Positions 38,137 through 49,699 of a stretch of DNA of 64,000 nucleotides are shown one piece after another. Where the stretch lies: the NCBI GenBank assembly GCA_013398955.1, contig VWPU01004913.1, positions 1 to 64,000 of the forward strand, read 5' to 3'. Source of the stretch: Callaeas wilsoni (taxonomy: Eukaryota > Chordata > Aves > Passeriformes > Callaeidae). The translations under genes and the position numbers were made by a program. How positions within the stretch are numbered: position 1 is the first letter of the stretch; the number at the start of each line of letters is the position of its first letter. The notes under the pieces were generated by a model. The model did not search any database. It was not told the DNA's origin and saw only the letters and a list, made by a program, of their open reading frames with translations.

Positions 38137-41100
38137 GCTGCTCAGGTCCTCTTAGACTGAGATCTCTATCAGCAAAGTGAAATTACATTGGTATGATAAA
38201 AAAACTTCCTACTTTACCCTCAAAAAACAAGATTTTTCCAGCAAGAGCATTTATAACAGGGATGAGGAGAGCAGCATTGTTACAGCTCCCAGCCCCAGCG
38301 TGACTGGGCAGCATCGTGGGTGTGCTTTAGCTGCGGTGAAACCGTGAGAAAACATTAGGGTTATAACACATTGCTTTCAGGCCAACACACCTGAGGGTAA
38401 CCATGTCAGTGCTGGGCTTTCTGAAGTCCTACTGAAATACAAATATGAGTCCCTATCCTCCCTGCAGGTAGAGGTGCAGGCTGCCTCTTCTGCTCCTCCC
38501 TTTGCAGGCCACTACTGAATTTTTTTGCTTGAAATGAAGTCCAGAACGACAGGAGGGCAAAGTACTCCATAAAGATAGCCCATGCTGCCTTCATTGCTCT
38601 GCACTTCCCAGGCCTGGGACATCATCAAAAAATACCAGATTGTGGACCTGGACTTCAATATCAAAGCATGACATTTTCAAAGAAACTTAATTCCTAAACT
38701 AAGCAGTTAAAAAAAAAAAATCACATTGCATATATGAACCTGTTCCACTGGACTGTGCCCTGTATTCAGAAGGAATATTTTCTCCTCTTCTAATCTCACT
38801 GCAATCAATCCTTAAATTACACTGGACACCTTAATCACAAATCTAAGATAAATATCAATTCTGTTAATTGTTTCTGCATGGTCCAACTTCACAGAAACCT
38901 TACAGCAGTTATTATCATATTCCACAGCATCCAATCACTTCTCATTGCATTCACACATTCAGAAACCTGTCTCATCCAGAACTCTGCAATGTTGCCATGA
39001 GCCTACAGTAAAAAATACTGCACTCAACAGAAGAGAAAAGCAAAATATTTAGGTCAGCTCAGAATAAATCAAATTGAAATAAGAATCTCTTTTGCAGCCA
39101 CATTAAAAAAATAATAATAATTCAGTGGAGGAAAAAAGAAAAATACTTACTGTGATATACTGCTTAGGTAAGTTGGTAATGCAGGTGTTTTGATGGAGAA
39201 ACTAGGTCAAGTTTCTCTGAGACGTGGGCAAGGCCTCAGATGTTATTTAGCATTGTAGGAGTCTGTGGTACTTCCAGGCACTCTGGTGAGGAGAGGACAC
39301 TGAGGCAGAGCTGTTTTCATGTGGGTGAAATAGCAGACAGTGCTATTGGCTGGGAAAAAGGTCTACAGACATTTAATTTGCATCTCCCTCCTCCTGTCCA
39401 TGGGAAATCAGCTGCTGAGAACTGAGGAAAGGTGCCCTCCCAAAAGAACTAATTTGCATCTAGTAAAGAGCAATAGAAAATGAAAGAGGCTTTCACTAAT
39501 TCTTTATTTGGGTTTCACATTTCACCTGTTGAATCAGAAAAGTACACTCAGCATGTAGAGCACCACAGGGCCCACAGCGAGATGAAACAGCTTCTTCAAG
39601 GTGAACCCGGGTGTGCCACACAGGGCACAGACCAGGCAGGGCTGTTTCCCCTGCCAAGGGCACCTGCCTCTCCCCTGATGGGAGACCATCATGAGACCAT
39701 TTGGGAACTGGGCCCATCCTGCATGGACACAGGGCAGCACTGAGAATCCATCCCTGCCCACTTCAGCCCACCCAGAAACCCCCCCATCATCTTGAATGGG
39801 AAGCTGGGCCATGCTGAGAGCAGGAAAGGTGCCAGTGGGGTTTCCATAAGGCTGCACACCATGGCATGGCCAGGAAGAAAACACAGTGGTTTCACACAAC
39901 CACCCTCTTCTGCTTTTCTCAGCTGTGATGTCAGACTGCAGCATCCCAGCCCTTGGACCAGACCATGCAAGAGCAGCATGTCCCATCACGGCACGGGTGT
40001 TAAATGTATCCACACCAGTTCTTAAGGGAATGTCAGCTAGAGGACCCCAGCTGCCGGATTGTGACAATTACAAGATGAAGAAGCAAACTGGCTTCCAGTC
40101 GTGCCAAAGACCTCTCATATTTTGCCACTGCTACTGCCCAGGTGGTCTGCCTTTTTCAGTCCATTTCAGGTGGCAATTGAAGGATCTGCTCTTGCTTCAG
40201 CAGCCTCTCCATTCAAGACTCACTGACACAGCTCTGCTGGTGATGAAACATTTCCAGACAAAAGGTCCTTCTTGAATCAACCCTCCTGACAGGAAAACAG
40301 AAGTAAGATCCTTCCCCATGTGTGTGACACATGACTCACCTTCTTCACAGATCTCTTTCCCAGAATAAGGAGGCCAAAAAAAAAAAAAAAAGGGAAGTAC
40401 AGCCAGAAGAAAACAGCAGAAACACATCAGAAAAACAAGCAAGCACTGAAGTCATAAAAGAAACTGCTACACACAGCTTCTGCAAATCTACAGTATCACC
40501 ACATGAGATTATCATGAAGAGGCCTTGGAAATACAGGCAGCAGCACAATGTGGTGTGAGTTAGTGTTTGCAAGAGGACAGCAAATCCAGAACAGCATCCA
40601 GGAAACTGCTGTTAGTGTGATATCTGTCAGGCCACATTTACACTGCCAACATCTTAGTGACCTGCAAAAACCATTTGAGAGAGAAGGTAAATGAATTTCC
40701 GAGCTTTGTGTCCCTCTCATTTATGTCCTGCTAGTCACTAAGTCAAACTCAGCTGAACAGCTCTGCCAAGCCCCAGCTGCCTCCCTGCAACCTTTGCATG
40801 AGCAGCAGCCACAAAGAACTACATCTCTCCAGCACTATTGCCAGCAGTACATTAAAATTGTGCCCTTGGTTTAGCCAGGCATTTATCTGGAAAGGAAGGG
40901 TGAGATTCATCTGAACACATGAAGGTAAATAAAATACAGAGAAGTGCATCTCAGGCCATCACTGAGTCTCCTCTAGCAATGAAACAAGAGGAACCAGCAC
41001 TTGGAGGCAATAATCTGCCCACCTTAAAGCAGGCAGCAGATCTAGGGGAGCTCGGAGGGCTGGTATCTCCCCACTGGAGATGCAGGGAGGCCACCTGATA

Positions 41101-41899
41101 AGCCCAGGTGCAGATGCCAAAAAGGAGGGGACTATTTCCATTCCCACATGCTGGCACATGCTGCAATACAGTTAGCCTGTGAGACCACTGACATCCACGT
41201 CCAGGTTTGATGTTTCCCTGAATGAAGCCAACCACCAGATTTCTATTTAAATCAAAGACACCAAAGAATTGGGGGAATTGTAACATGCTTCCCAGCTAGT
41301 CAGATTTCGTCTGTTTTCATAATTACCTAATTCTTCTGAATTACCTTTTCCATTATTTAATTTCTTGAAGCAATGGGTTTTTCTCCCCTTTATGGAGGCT
41401 GGCATGGGTGGGCCACCTGTTAAAAATCTGACATGAAAACTATCTGGATGACAGAAACAACAGTGGAAAGAAAAGACTGCTCAGAAAAAACAGCAAAACA
41501 AAACTTCCTTGGCAGCCCCAAGCTTTTCACACTTATATTTGCAAAGATCAATTGCCTGGTCAGTTCTGGAATACTCAATATGTGGAAAGGGTCCTTTTTA
41601 ACCCATGCCAGAATTAATCCCAAGTAAATGCCAGCTTATGTAAGGTCCTCCCTCCTTACTTCCTCTCTGAGGAGCCCATACTCAGTGAACTTGCCCCACT
41701 TGTTCTCCCACTCTGATCCTTTGGGAATCCCAGCAAGAGGGAGAGAGAACACCTCTGGTACATTTGCAAAGCAGAATATGTTGCATTTATGTCCATGAGA
41801 AGAACTGCTCACTAGACACCAGTCCCGCTTTCCGGCAGAGGCAACAGCTTTTCTTCTAATGCTACCCCCATGTGGTTTGCACTGAAATCCCAACGCCTC
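38137..41899. other. Unique non-coding stretch
   Basis: Contains an A12 run (38709-38720) and an A16 run (40376-40391). The frame at 39534-40067 (minus, 177 codons) is Gly/Pro/Trp-rich with no recognisable domain. The 39590-40060 segment is GC-richer than its surroundings and might be an old LTR, but I cannot define ends. Confidence 0.5.
40376..40391. repeat. A16 homopolymer
   Basis: Sixteen consecutive A after GAATAAGGAGGCC. No canonical polyadenylation signal and no recognisable retrocopy upstream. Confidence 0.9.
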
Positions 41900-42082
41900 C
41901 TCCTGCCACAGCTGAGCAGACAAACCACAGCCCAGCCACTTTCTCTGTCTGTGTTTCAGTTTTCCTCTTAGCAGAAGGGATAATAAAATTACCCAGCACT
42001 CAGGAATGCTGTAGCTTTAGTTCATTAATATCTATAAGTAGCTTAGAGCTCCTCAGCCATAGGGGGCTCTGGGAACACCAGT
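41900..42082 (+). repeat. MIR-like SINE relic
   Basis: The order of words follows the central and 3' parts of MIR-type CORE-SINEs: CCAGCCACTTTCTCTGTC, GTGTTTCAGTTTTCCTC, AAGGGATAATAAAATTACC, CAGGAATGCTGTAG, TTCATTAATATCTATAAGT, AGAGCTCCTCAGCC and GGGCTCTGGGAACACC. In sauropsid copies the matching stretch reads 'ctctgtgcctcagtttcc...aaatgggataat...attaatgtttgtaaagtgctttgagatcctcagc'. These elements were moved by LINE enzymes long before birds arose. It is strongly diverged and inactive. Confidence 0.65.
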
Positions 42083-42235
42083 GGAAATCTTGTTGCTGTA
42101 CTTCAACTTTCCAAATTTCACTGTTGCATCCACCAATTCCAATAATTTGAGCTCTGAATTTTCTGACTTGGCAAATTTGAATCAGCTTTTCTCAATGATT
42201 CTATGAGTAAAAATGTGCTCTTTGTCAGAGAGAGG

Positions 42236-42400
42236 AAACGGGGAGCAGCACTAGGCTATCTGTATGCTGCGTGAGTCAGCCACAGTTTGTGCACCTGCTC
42301 TGACTTACAGTCTGAATGCATCGACTGCACTCCGAGATGCTGGTGTTGCAAACAGACAGATTTTGTAAATCCTGTCAATGTTTCTATGTGTAAGAGCTTC
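42236..42400. promoter_or_regulatory. Candidate regulatory patch: NF-E2/MAF-type site plus E-box
   Basis: GTGAGTCAGC at 42271-42280 fits the extended NF-E2/AP-1 (antioxidant-response-like) pattern RTGASTCAGC. A CACCTG E-box follows at 42292-42297. The patch is free of repeats and lies about 150 bp past a SINE relic. Motif-level inference only. Confidence 0.3.
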
Positions 42401-43544
42401 CCAGCAGAAAAGGATCATGTCCACGTGAGTATCTGATCCACTTACCCTTATAGATTTTAGAATAGTAGATTCATTTTACTCAGGCTGGAGATATAAATAG
42501 ATGTATCGTAGAGTGGGCACCTGGTTGTGTTTGTGAGAATGGCGACTTTCAGGAAATTAAATTTTAAATTAGTTGCTCTAAGAAGAGAAGAAATGTGTGC
42601 CTCTACACACACTGGCTCTGGAAAGTTCAGTTCCACCATACTCCAGCAAAATACCCAGCCTGGAGATAACACTGGGGCTGCGCATGCAAATGACTTGTTC
42701 TGCTCTCTCTCAATCACAGGGTTTTATTCCAAAAAAGTTACTGGAATGTTTTGTTCTCATAAGGTTTAAGCAGCTTAGGCAGGGAAAATTGCATAACCCA
42801 TTTTCTATCTAAGTTTCAGACTTTGACATACACTGAGCTCCTTTTGCTTCATTCATGTGCAGTCGCCTTTTGCATGGGATGGGACTAGAGAAGTAAACAA
42901 GGAAACTGAGCTGGATAAGAAGGGGGAAAGAGTTCTGGGAGTTGCTGCTGTGAATGCAGGAGAAAGGGAAGTGGGAGGTAGCAGAAGCACAGCCTGTGTA
43001 CACACAAAATTGCCAAAATCTTTCTATCCCCCTAGGCAAGGAGGCTGCAATGGGGCAGGGCTCATACAGGCCACATACCTGCCTGTGCATGCCACCTTCC
43101 AAGGGCACTGACTGTTCTGGATTGACCAAATACAGCAAAACAAGGGGGAAAAAAGTGGTGAAGGTTAGCATGCTTCAGCAATCACAGCAGGATGCTCTTT
43201 GTGACCCCTTGAAGCAGCCTCTCTTGGCTGCCTTAGTGGTGGGTTTAAGCATGGCTGTGGCTTGGGAGGAGGAGGTGGGAACTGCTAAAGAACTTGTCAT
43301 TTTGGTATGTTTGTGAAGGGAGGGACTGAGGTGCTGGGACAGGGATGTGGCAGTCCAGCCACAACCCCACCGCCCGAGCTCAGAGATTGGCAGAAGGTGC
43401 ACTTGTGAGCTGGTGTCCAAGAGGCTGAACCCAGCTCTCAGACCTGCTTGTGCGTAGAGAGACACCACGACACTGTACTTCCCTGCATTGCTGGCACCAT
43501 CAGTAATGGAATGCTAAAAACTCACTGCAGACTGTAAAACCCTC
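42401..43544. other. Unique non-coding stretch
   Basis: Nothing recognised beyond short overlapping frames. Confidence 0.55.
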
Positions 43545-43990
43545 GCTGCTGTTACCGGAATTTATTATGTGGGCAATTAACATAGGCAATCCCATTACCA
43601 CTGGTGGGATTTATCTGAGTAAATCTCACACGTGTTATTCTTCTACAAAAACAAGCGATCAACTTTTTGGCTTGGCCTAAGTTTCCAAAGATAAATGTCC
43701 CCCCTCATTCATTATTAACTACACAGCTTGTGGCCATGTGGCGTGAGTATAAACAAGCTGAACAAATGTCTAGTATGGGAAGGAATGAAATGTTAATGCA
43801 AAAAATTGATTCAGTGATCTCTTTGCAGGCAGTGAGATGGATATTTCATTGCCAGGTCTCACTATGTAATATAGTAACTGTGTGATTAGCACTTAATGAC
43901 TGGAGTTTGTTTCTTTTCCTTCTCAATCATTAAAGCCATGTTGATTTGCTCAGAACATATTGATAATTTCTGACTATATAGGCAAGCAAA
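43545..43990. promoter_or_regulatory. Candidate conserved non-coding element
   Basis: Repeat-free, moderately AT-rich sequence with many homeodomain-type cores: GCAATTAACA, ATTATTAACT, TGATTAGCA, CTTAATGACT and CAATCATTAAAG. It has the even, word-diverse texture of known amniote enhancers. Its function and conservation are not shown by the sequence alone. Confidence 0.3.
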
Positions 43991-45642
43991 TCAGAAACCA
44001 CAATGGCCTGATCAGGCTCTGTTTATTTCTCTGCACTGACGTGCAGCAAACCTTGGTAGATAGAGAGATCTCCACCAGGGCAGGGCAGAGGACAAGGAAA
44101 AAGGGGATGAGGCAGTTCCTGAGCTCTCAGTCCTCAGAAATATCAAGTCACAAGACCACATCCATCCAGAGAAAGATGACTGGGGTCAGCATCCCACACA
44201 GCTGCTGAGCACACAGAACAGCCCTACTTGCTGTGCACAGCTCACAGCCCTGAGCACAAACACTGAATTCATGAGCCTGTCACAGCAAATCCCCACCTGC
44301 ACAAGACCCAAAGCGCTTCTCCTTCCATTCTTGGCCACAAAAGTCTTGCTTTCCAAGGTGATTTCCTGCTTCCCTCCCCCATTACTTTCTGCAGTATTTC
44401 AGAGATTCCAAGGCAAGGCTGCCCTTCATGCAGAGCACCCAGTGTGTCTCTGCACCACATGTCCATATGCCTTTTAGCACAGCTACTGCTATTATTTTGC
44501 TTTTGATGATGTCTGTAGCATTTCCCAGTCCTGGGAGATCTGATCCTTCACCGCCACTCAGGCTGCTACAAGTGGTGCTCAAAGTGGGGCTCTTGAGTAC
44601 CATGGCTGGGATTTTCAAAGGTGTTTAAGAGGGGCAGGTACCTACCTCCTGAAGTTTTACAGGAAGAAAGGATGGCTAATTCCTTTAGTTATGATTACTT
44701 GTAAGAAAAAAGGCCCTCTGCCCAGTGTGCAGCAAGGACGCTCTCATGCATGCTGTGAACTGACCTGTGTGAGCACATTTATGCCCCTGCTCATCACTTG
44801 GCCCAGGGCAAGATGTATGTAGGCTTTATGCCAAAATCTCCGCAGAGATTCTTGTTTGTGTTCTGTGGGAGAAAAATCCCAAAACAGAACAAGCTACAGT
44901 TATGGATAAATATTCATCTGGCATTCAAGAGAATTGCAAAGACACATCTTGATTTGGTTTCCATCTGCTAGTGATGATCCCAAGCTCCGTTACTGGAAGC
45001 AAAACCCAGTCAGCTAATTCATCCCTATTGCCTCCAATGCCAGAGCAGAAAGCCTGTTTCTTACCCAGGTCTGTGTTACCAGGCAAACAGCCTGCCTGAG
45101 TGATGGACTTTATTATGAGCAGGAACTGTGCCAGGGCTTTGACTCTGCAGGCAGATGATGACCACAGCTTGTGGAAGGGTGGCATGGTCGAAGGGATCAG
45201 CGCATCGCTCCGGGTGTCTCCTTGCTAAGGGATGGTCCTGCTAATGCGCATGGATGGACAAGGTGGACCCCAACACATCAGTGAGAAACAGTGTTGTCAT
45301 GTAGCCTAGATGTAAAAAATTATGCTTGGGTAAAAACAAAAACCTACAGGAGAAACTTGTATTGGTAAATGAAACAAGCCAGGACACTTTCCATCTTCGT
45401 AAGGGCAAGTGAAGCCATACATCTCTCACCATTGAACTCTGCACCCTCAAACCAGAACAGCTTCACCTTTGCTACCTGCTGGCCCCTGCTGTCCTCCCAG
45501 CTGTGCCACAGAATCTGTGGCAACAGTGGTTGAGATAGGTCAAAACCTTTGAAGCATTAATAATTAAGGAGAGGGTCTCCAGCCTATGCCCTGGCCCTGT
45601 TTAGCTCACTAGCCTATGTGTAGCCAGAGGGCCTGACTCGGG
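43991..45642. other. Unique non-coding stretch
   Basis: No gene or repeat recognised. CCACCAGGGCAGGG near 44072-44085 is a partial CTCF-like word, too weak to call. Confidence 0.5.
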
Positions 45643-45679
45643 AGCCAAGCCCTTTGGACTAGGAAGTCCAAAGCTGGCT
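45643..45679. other. Short hairpin
   Basis: CTTTGGACT (45652-45660) and AGTCCAAAG (45665-45673) pair perfectly over 9 bp around an AGGA loop. After an internal loop, AGCCA (45643-45647) pairs with TGGCT (45675-45679). Confidence 0.65.
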
Positions 45680-45722
45680 TTTCTCAGTCCTAGGGGTTAT
45701 GCTGAGGCTGTGAGTCTAAACT

Positions 45723-45732
45723 GGGAATTCCC
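45723..45732. promoter_or_regulatory. Palindromic NF-kappa-B site
   Basis: GGGAATTCCC is a perfect palindromic kappa-B element (GGGRNNYYCC). A second GAATTCCCC lies about 10 bp downstream. It lies about 165 bp from the CpG cluster at 45897-45989. Confidence 0.4.
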
Positions 45733-45896
45733 AAAGAGAATTGAATTCCCCTGTAATTAGTAAGGAAGCCTGGAGACCATTTACTGTCCCACTTACAGCC
45801 TGCTTCCACTGGACAGGCAGTGGGCCCAGATGGCTGGTTTTGATATAAAACATGTTTTCCCTGTTTTCGTCACTCCCTCCCTGCTGCTCATGTGCT

Positions 45897-45989
45897 CGCT
45901 TCGCCCGGCTGTGGCTCCCTCCTCACTGCAGCCCGGCTGCGGCCGTGACTGCCAGTGACTCACAGCAGAGCCGCACATGCGGGGCTCCG
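45897..45989. promoter_or_regulatory. Small CpG cluster
   Basis: Nine CpG dinucleotides occur within 93 bp in an otherwise CpG-poor region. It is too short for a standard CpG island. It could be the core of a methylation-free enhancer or a minor promoter. No transcript evidence is available. Confidence 0.4.
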
Positions 45990-46220
45990 TACCTGGGTGG
46001 AAGCCAACACACCCCGCAGAGCAGTACCAATCACTAACACAGAGCTGGGCACACGGCAAAGGAAATGGATAGAAATCTCCCTAAATCCAACTTCAAAAAA
46101 CTGCAAAATAACTCACTGAAATCACTTTATTTCTGGGTTTGTATTTCCGATTGATGCTGCTGTAGGTGGACATGTAAAAAATTGTAGGTGTTCTGCTGAT
46201 CTAAATTTGGAGGCTACTGA

Positions 46221-46245
46221 TGATGTCATGTTACATTATAAATAG
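46221..46245 (+). promoter_or_regulatory. CRE-like and TATA/MEF2-like pair
   Basis: TGATGTCA (46221-46228) resembles an ATF/CRE half-palindrome. TTATAAATAG (46236-46245) fits both a strong TATA box and the MEF2 pattern YTAWWWWTAR. The spacing is tight for a promoter. Motif evidence only. Confidence 0.3.
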
Positions 46246-46334
46246 TGTCTGCCTAAAGCAGTTTAATTCATTCTTATAATGTTTTTTTTTCCCCCTTAAA
46301 ATCATGGTGCCAAGTCCAATAAATTAGTAGAAGA

Positions 46335-46380
46335 ACTCCCACTCACTTCAGTAAATTTTGGATCAGATCCTGCAGGATTA
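46335..46380. repeat. Dispersed palindromic relic (sauropsid type)
   Basis: ACTCCCACTCACTTCAGTAA followed by TTTGGATCAGATCCTGCAGG closely follows 'actcccattgacttcagtg...ttggatcaggccctg', a word order I know from dispersed elements of birds, crocodiles and turtles. Confidence 0.5.
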
Positions 46381-47320
46381 GCCCACATGCACTTTGCAGA
46401 GCAAGGACTTGCAGACAGCAGTGACAGATTGATGAGACCATTTCTGTGACCAAGTGTTTGCCGACAGGGGTTAAGTTTCCATGGCCAAGCACTAACAAAT
46501 TTATGCCATCATTTTAATGGCCTCTGCATCCATTATGTTGAAAGTGAAACAAGCACATCTGGGTTCCTGGATATGAGAATGATTAATTAAGGGAGGAAAA
46601 AAGTCAGAATACTGAGCAGGTAAAGTGAAGAGTATGGGACAGTTGTTCAAAGAGTTTTGAACAAACATGAGGGGTTTGTGGATTTGATGAGTGGCATTTT
46701 TTTCTTCATAAACATCCCACACTGACAAATGTGCCCAGGGCTTGATTCCCAACCAAGGGCTGCTGTCAAAGCTGTACAGAAGTGCAGTTCCTGCTCACTT
46801 TGGTAGGAGCTCCCTGTACATGATGGCGAGCACAGTGGGAGCAGTAGGGCCCAGATCGAAACTCCTAATGTGAGGAAATTGGGAGTTAAGTCTAACAACT
46901 GGCTGCATGCACAGAGAGAGGGTTTAAACAAACATGCTCCAGTGAGTGGACAGGCAATATGTTTGGAAATCTAGACAGGCTCTTTCTGCTGTCTGTGTTT
47001 TGTTTCTGAATCCAACACTATGATAATGAATAAGCTGTTTGCTCTTTCAACTGCATACCACATGACAGCTAGTTTCTATCCAAAAGCTTTGGCCCCTGCT
47101 TGTAAATTGATCCTGTAAAGTTAACTCCTTTGTGCAAGAGGTTAAGTATGTGATATATCAATTGGACTTTTTGTGGAAAGGCCACAGAGCAATACGCTTA
47201 CTGAGCCATATATATACTGCAGAAAAATTTGCGGTAAAGGTATGTGGAAGAGCAAAAATGGATCATACAAAAAAAATGCAGGCTCCAGTTCAAGAAAGTA
47301 TCAGTTCAGAACAGAAGAGA

Positions 47321-47395
47321 ATTTAAGCATATGCCTAACTCCCACTGAAATATGGCTTCTAATCACATGTTTCAGGTCAAGAGTGTGGTTAATGC
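47321..47395. repeat. Dispersed palindromic relic (sauropsid type)
   Basis: TTTAAGCATATGCCTAACTC, CCACTGAAAT and AATCACATGTTTCAGGTCAAG follow 'ttaagcatatgcttaactcccattgaaatcaatgg...' of the same dispersed group. Confidence 0.45.
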
Positions 47396-47726
47396 TCACC
47401 CCAATAGGGAGGGATGTAGACATCTGTTTAAAACCTCTGAGCTGGGGCAGGGGTGACAAAAAGGCCTTTGGAGTCTGTACTGACCAGACCAGGAATCAAA
47501 TTTGCACCCAGTCTCTACCAAATGTGCCAGGGAGACCCCCAAGGGGAAAAAGAAAGGTGGAAGGGAACAGCAGGATCATATGGAGACACTTCAGAAGGCC
47601 AGAAATACAAGTTCAGTTTGATTCCAGCCACAAAATATGGCAGTGACATGTCCCTGGGATGCAGCTGCACAGCCAGGAAATAAAGACACATGGGGCTTCA
47701 CCACTCCTACAAGGACACCTTGCTTA

Positions 47727-47855
47727 CAGAAAAGTGGTTGCTGAGGATACCAGCCCTGGACTCACAAGATCTATTTGTTCTTTTGACTCATGCTTTGGGC
47801 ATGACCTTGGGCCACATCCCCCTCACAACATGGTGATTCCTGTATCTGTCCCAAC
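47727..47855 (+). repeat. MIR-like SINE relic, tRNA-related head
   Basis: AGTGGTTGCTGAGGATACCA then CCCTGGACTCACAAGATCT matches the tRNA-derived head of MIR-type SINEs ('agtggttagagcactagccctggactcaggagacctgg'). TTTGGGCATGACCTTGGGCC matches the CORE region ('tgggtgaccttgggcaagtca'). The A-box position is partly kept and the B-box is decayed, so no polymerase III activity is expected. Confidence 0.65.
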
Positions 47856-49566
47856 CTCCTGTGTGACAATAGAGAACCAGGAAATGCTCTCTGCCATGGG
47901 GGCCACAGAAATCCCTTCTATAGATGGAAAAGTACCTACATCCTGGTTGCTGTAACCATAAAAATATTCCAGGGAGGAAAAAGGGCTTCTGTAAAAGTAG
48001 TTTTGCTGCCACGGACAATTCAGAGTGAACCCTGAGGAAAAAAGGAATCTTCCTCACAGGAAACAGGATGGTCTTTGCATTGTCTTCTTCAGGGAAATTA
48101 ACATTGCCTAGGTAGGATGACATCTCCTCTAACATCTTAATCCCTGCCACCTACCCCGCTGGCAGCGGGATCATATGCATCTTTGGCAACAGGCAATTGG
48201 CATTTTCAAAGCATGTTAAATACTTCCCTTCTGCTGCAGTGCATCTGGACATGGAACATACTGGCAGCCTTCTTCAATGTTATCATTTTATTAGAAACTC
48301 TTGAAGGAGCATATTTGTCTTATCCCTTCAGTTTTTTGTTATTTCTTTCTGGTAGAAAGAACCAACAGCCAGCAAGGTACTTTCCAAAGAAAATAGTGGC
48401 ACAACCTCTCCCTTGCAGGGCCCTCAATCCCTTTAAAATCCTCTGCACTGTTGTGAAATAAGAGAATCAGAAATCCAACCCCACCGTTTTGACAATGTAA
48501 AGGTACTTTCAATATTTCTCTTTTCTGGGTGTCTGTGTGTGTGAGTGTGTTTAACCTTCGTCTGTTTAATAAGGAGGTTTATTTTTCCTTTCCGAATGGG
48601 AGGATTGGGAAAAGAATAATTCTTGATTTCCCTGCCTTAATCCAGTTCCTGTTCCAAGGTGGAGCATCACATCAGCTATGCTGTTAAACATGTAAAGTAC
48701 TTTTCCTCCTCAGAGACCCTGGAATAATTTTTCTTATGGATGCCCCAGCAAAGCCTGGAACAGCACTGGCTCAAAGAGTTTACAGGGATTCCAGGAGTAC
48801 AGTCAGGATCTCATCTGATCTAAACTGGTAGAGTTCTGCTGTGTTCCTCAGAGCTCTGCCAACTCATACCAGGTGGGGATCTGGCCCTCAGCCTCTATTA
48901 ATTGTCACATGCACTCAGAGATTAAAAATACATTTATCACAAAGCAGGGAGGAACCTGCACGAGCTGCCAAAAGGGAAGGTGCTCACTCAGCTTGGCTCA
49001 GAGGGGCATTGTCTCAGTGGCAGTGGGGACAGTTCTGCCAGGAGCAGGGAGGCTCTCACTGATGTTAACCAGCAGTGACGGAGAGAGACCAGACAGCGCT
49101 CTGGAGTTCCTCCCTGCCCTATTTTTCTGATGTCTGTTATTTAACAAGGAATCAAGTCTCCCCTGTTGGTACAAAATACAACAGCCAAGGCCAGGCAATG
49201 TCTTGCAGGAGTAGAGGGCTCAGAGCGTTGTGTGGCTCTGTTCAGACAGGATTTTGAGGACAAATTTGGGCTTCTGGGGATTGGAGATATGGAGAGGGTA
49301 ACCAGGAGCTCCCAGTGAAGGAGGGCTACATGTAGTGATGGTGGTGGATGAATCCAGAGCAGCTGACTTTCTCTGGGCATTTCTCTGCCTGGCTTGGAAG
49401 GTTTCATAGGGATTAAGGGAGGATTTGTCAGGCCGCGGTGCCAAACCAGTGTTTATCCACAGAAGCCTTTTGATTTTTTAATTGTTTCAGGGATCTCTAG
49501 CTGGCATCTCTCTCTCCAAACCCAGCCAGTCAGTGGAAATAGAAGATTTATACCTAGGCGTTTTTA
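47856..49566. other. Unique non-coding stretch
   Basis: Holds a short (TG)n run at 48529-48550. Frames are short and overlapping, with no domain recognised. Confidence 0.5.
48529..48550. repeat. Short (TG)n run
   Basis: GTGTCTGTGTGTGTGAGTGTGT, an interrupted dinucleotide repeat. Confidence 0.8.
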
Positions 49567-49591
49567 GGGCTGGGGGTGGGCAAAGGGAGGG
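49567..49591 (+). other. G-quadruplex motif
   Basis: Five G runs (3, 5, 3, 3, 3 bases) are separated by loops CT, T, CAAA and A. This strongly fits the G3+ with 1-7 nt loop rule on the + strand. It lies just upstream of the candidate enhancer at 49700-50030. Confidence 0.85.
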
Positions 49592-49699
49592 CTGAGGTTT
49601 CTTTTGTCTGACTTTAAAAAGATACCCCCTCCTCTTCATCTGCTTCCAGCTCATCCTCCTGGCTGGCAGACATGCAAACACTCCTGCCAGAGCTGCGGA

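Larger units (their letters stand above)
45994..47726. other. Unique non-coding stretch with two relics
   Basis: Apart from the relics at 46335-46380 and 47321-47395 and the motif pair at 46221-46245, nothing is recognised. The plus frame at 47173-47646 (157 codons) has no identifiable domain. Confidence 0.5.

Noticed and set aside
39534..40067. 177-codon minus frame
   Set aside because: Gly/Pro/Trp-rich reading of GC-rich DNA with no recognisable motif; the segment may be an old repeat.
42165..42205. CR1 octamer tail (GATTCTATGAG)
   Set aside because: A single octamer-like word without the preceding CR1 3' block; could be chance.
43310..43347. G-quadruplex motif
   Set aside because: One loop is 11 nt, beyond the usual 7-nt limit.
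44072..44085. CTCF site
   Set aside because: CCACCAGGGCAGGG keeps only the first half of the CTCF core; mismatches in the rest are too many.
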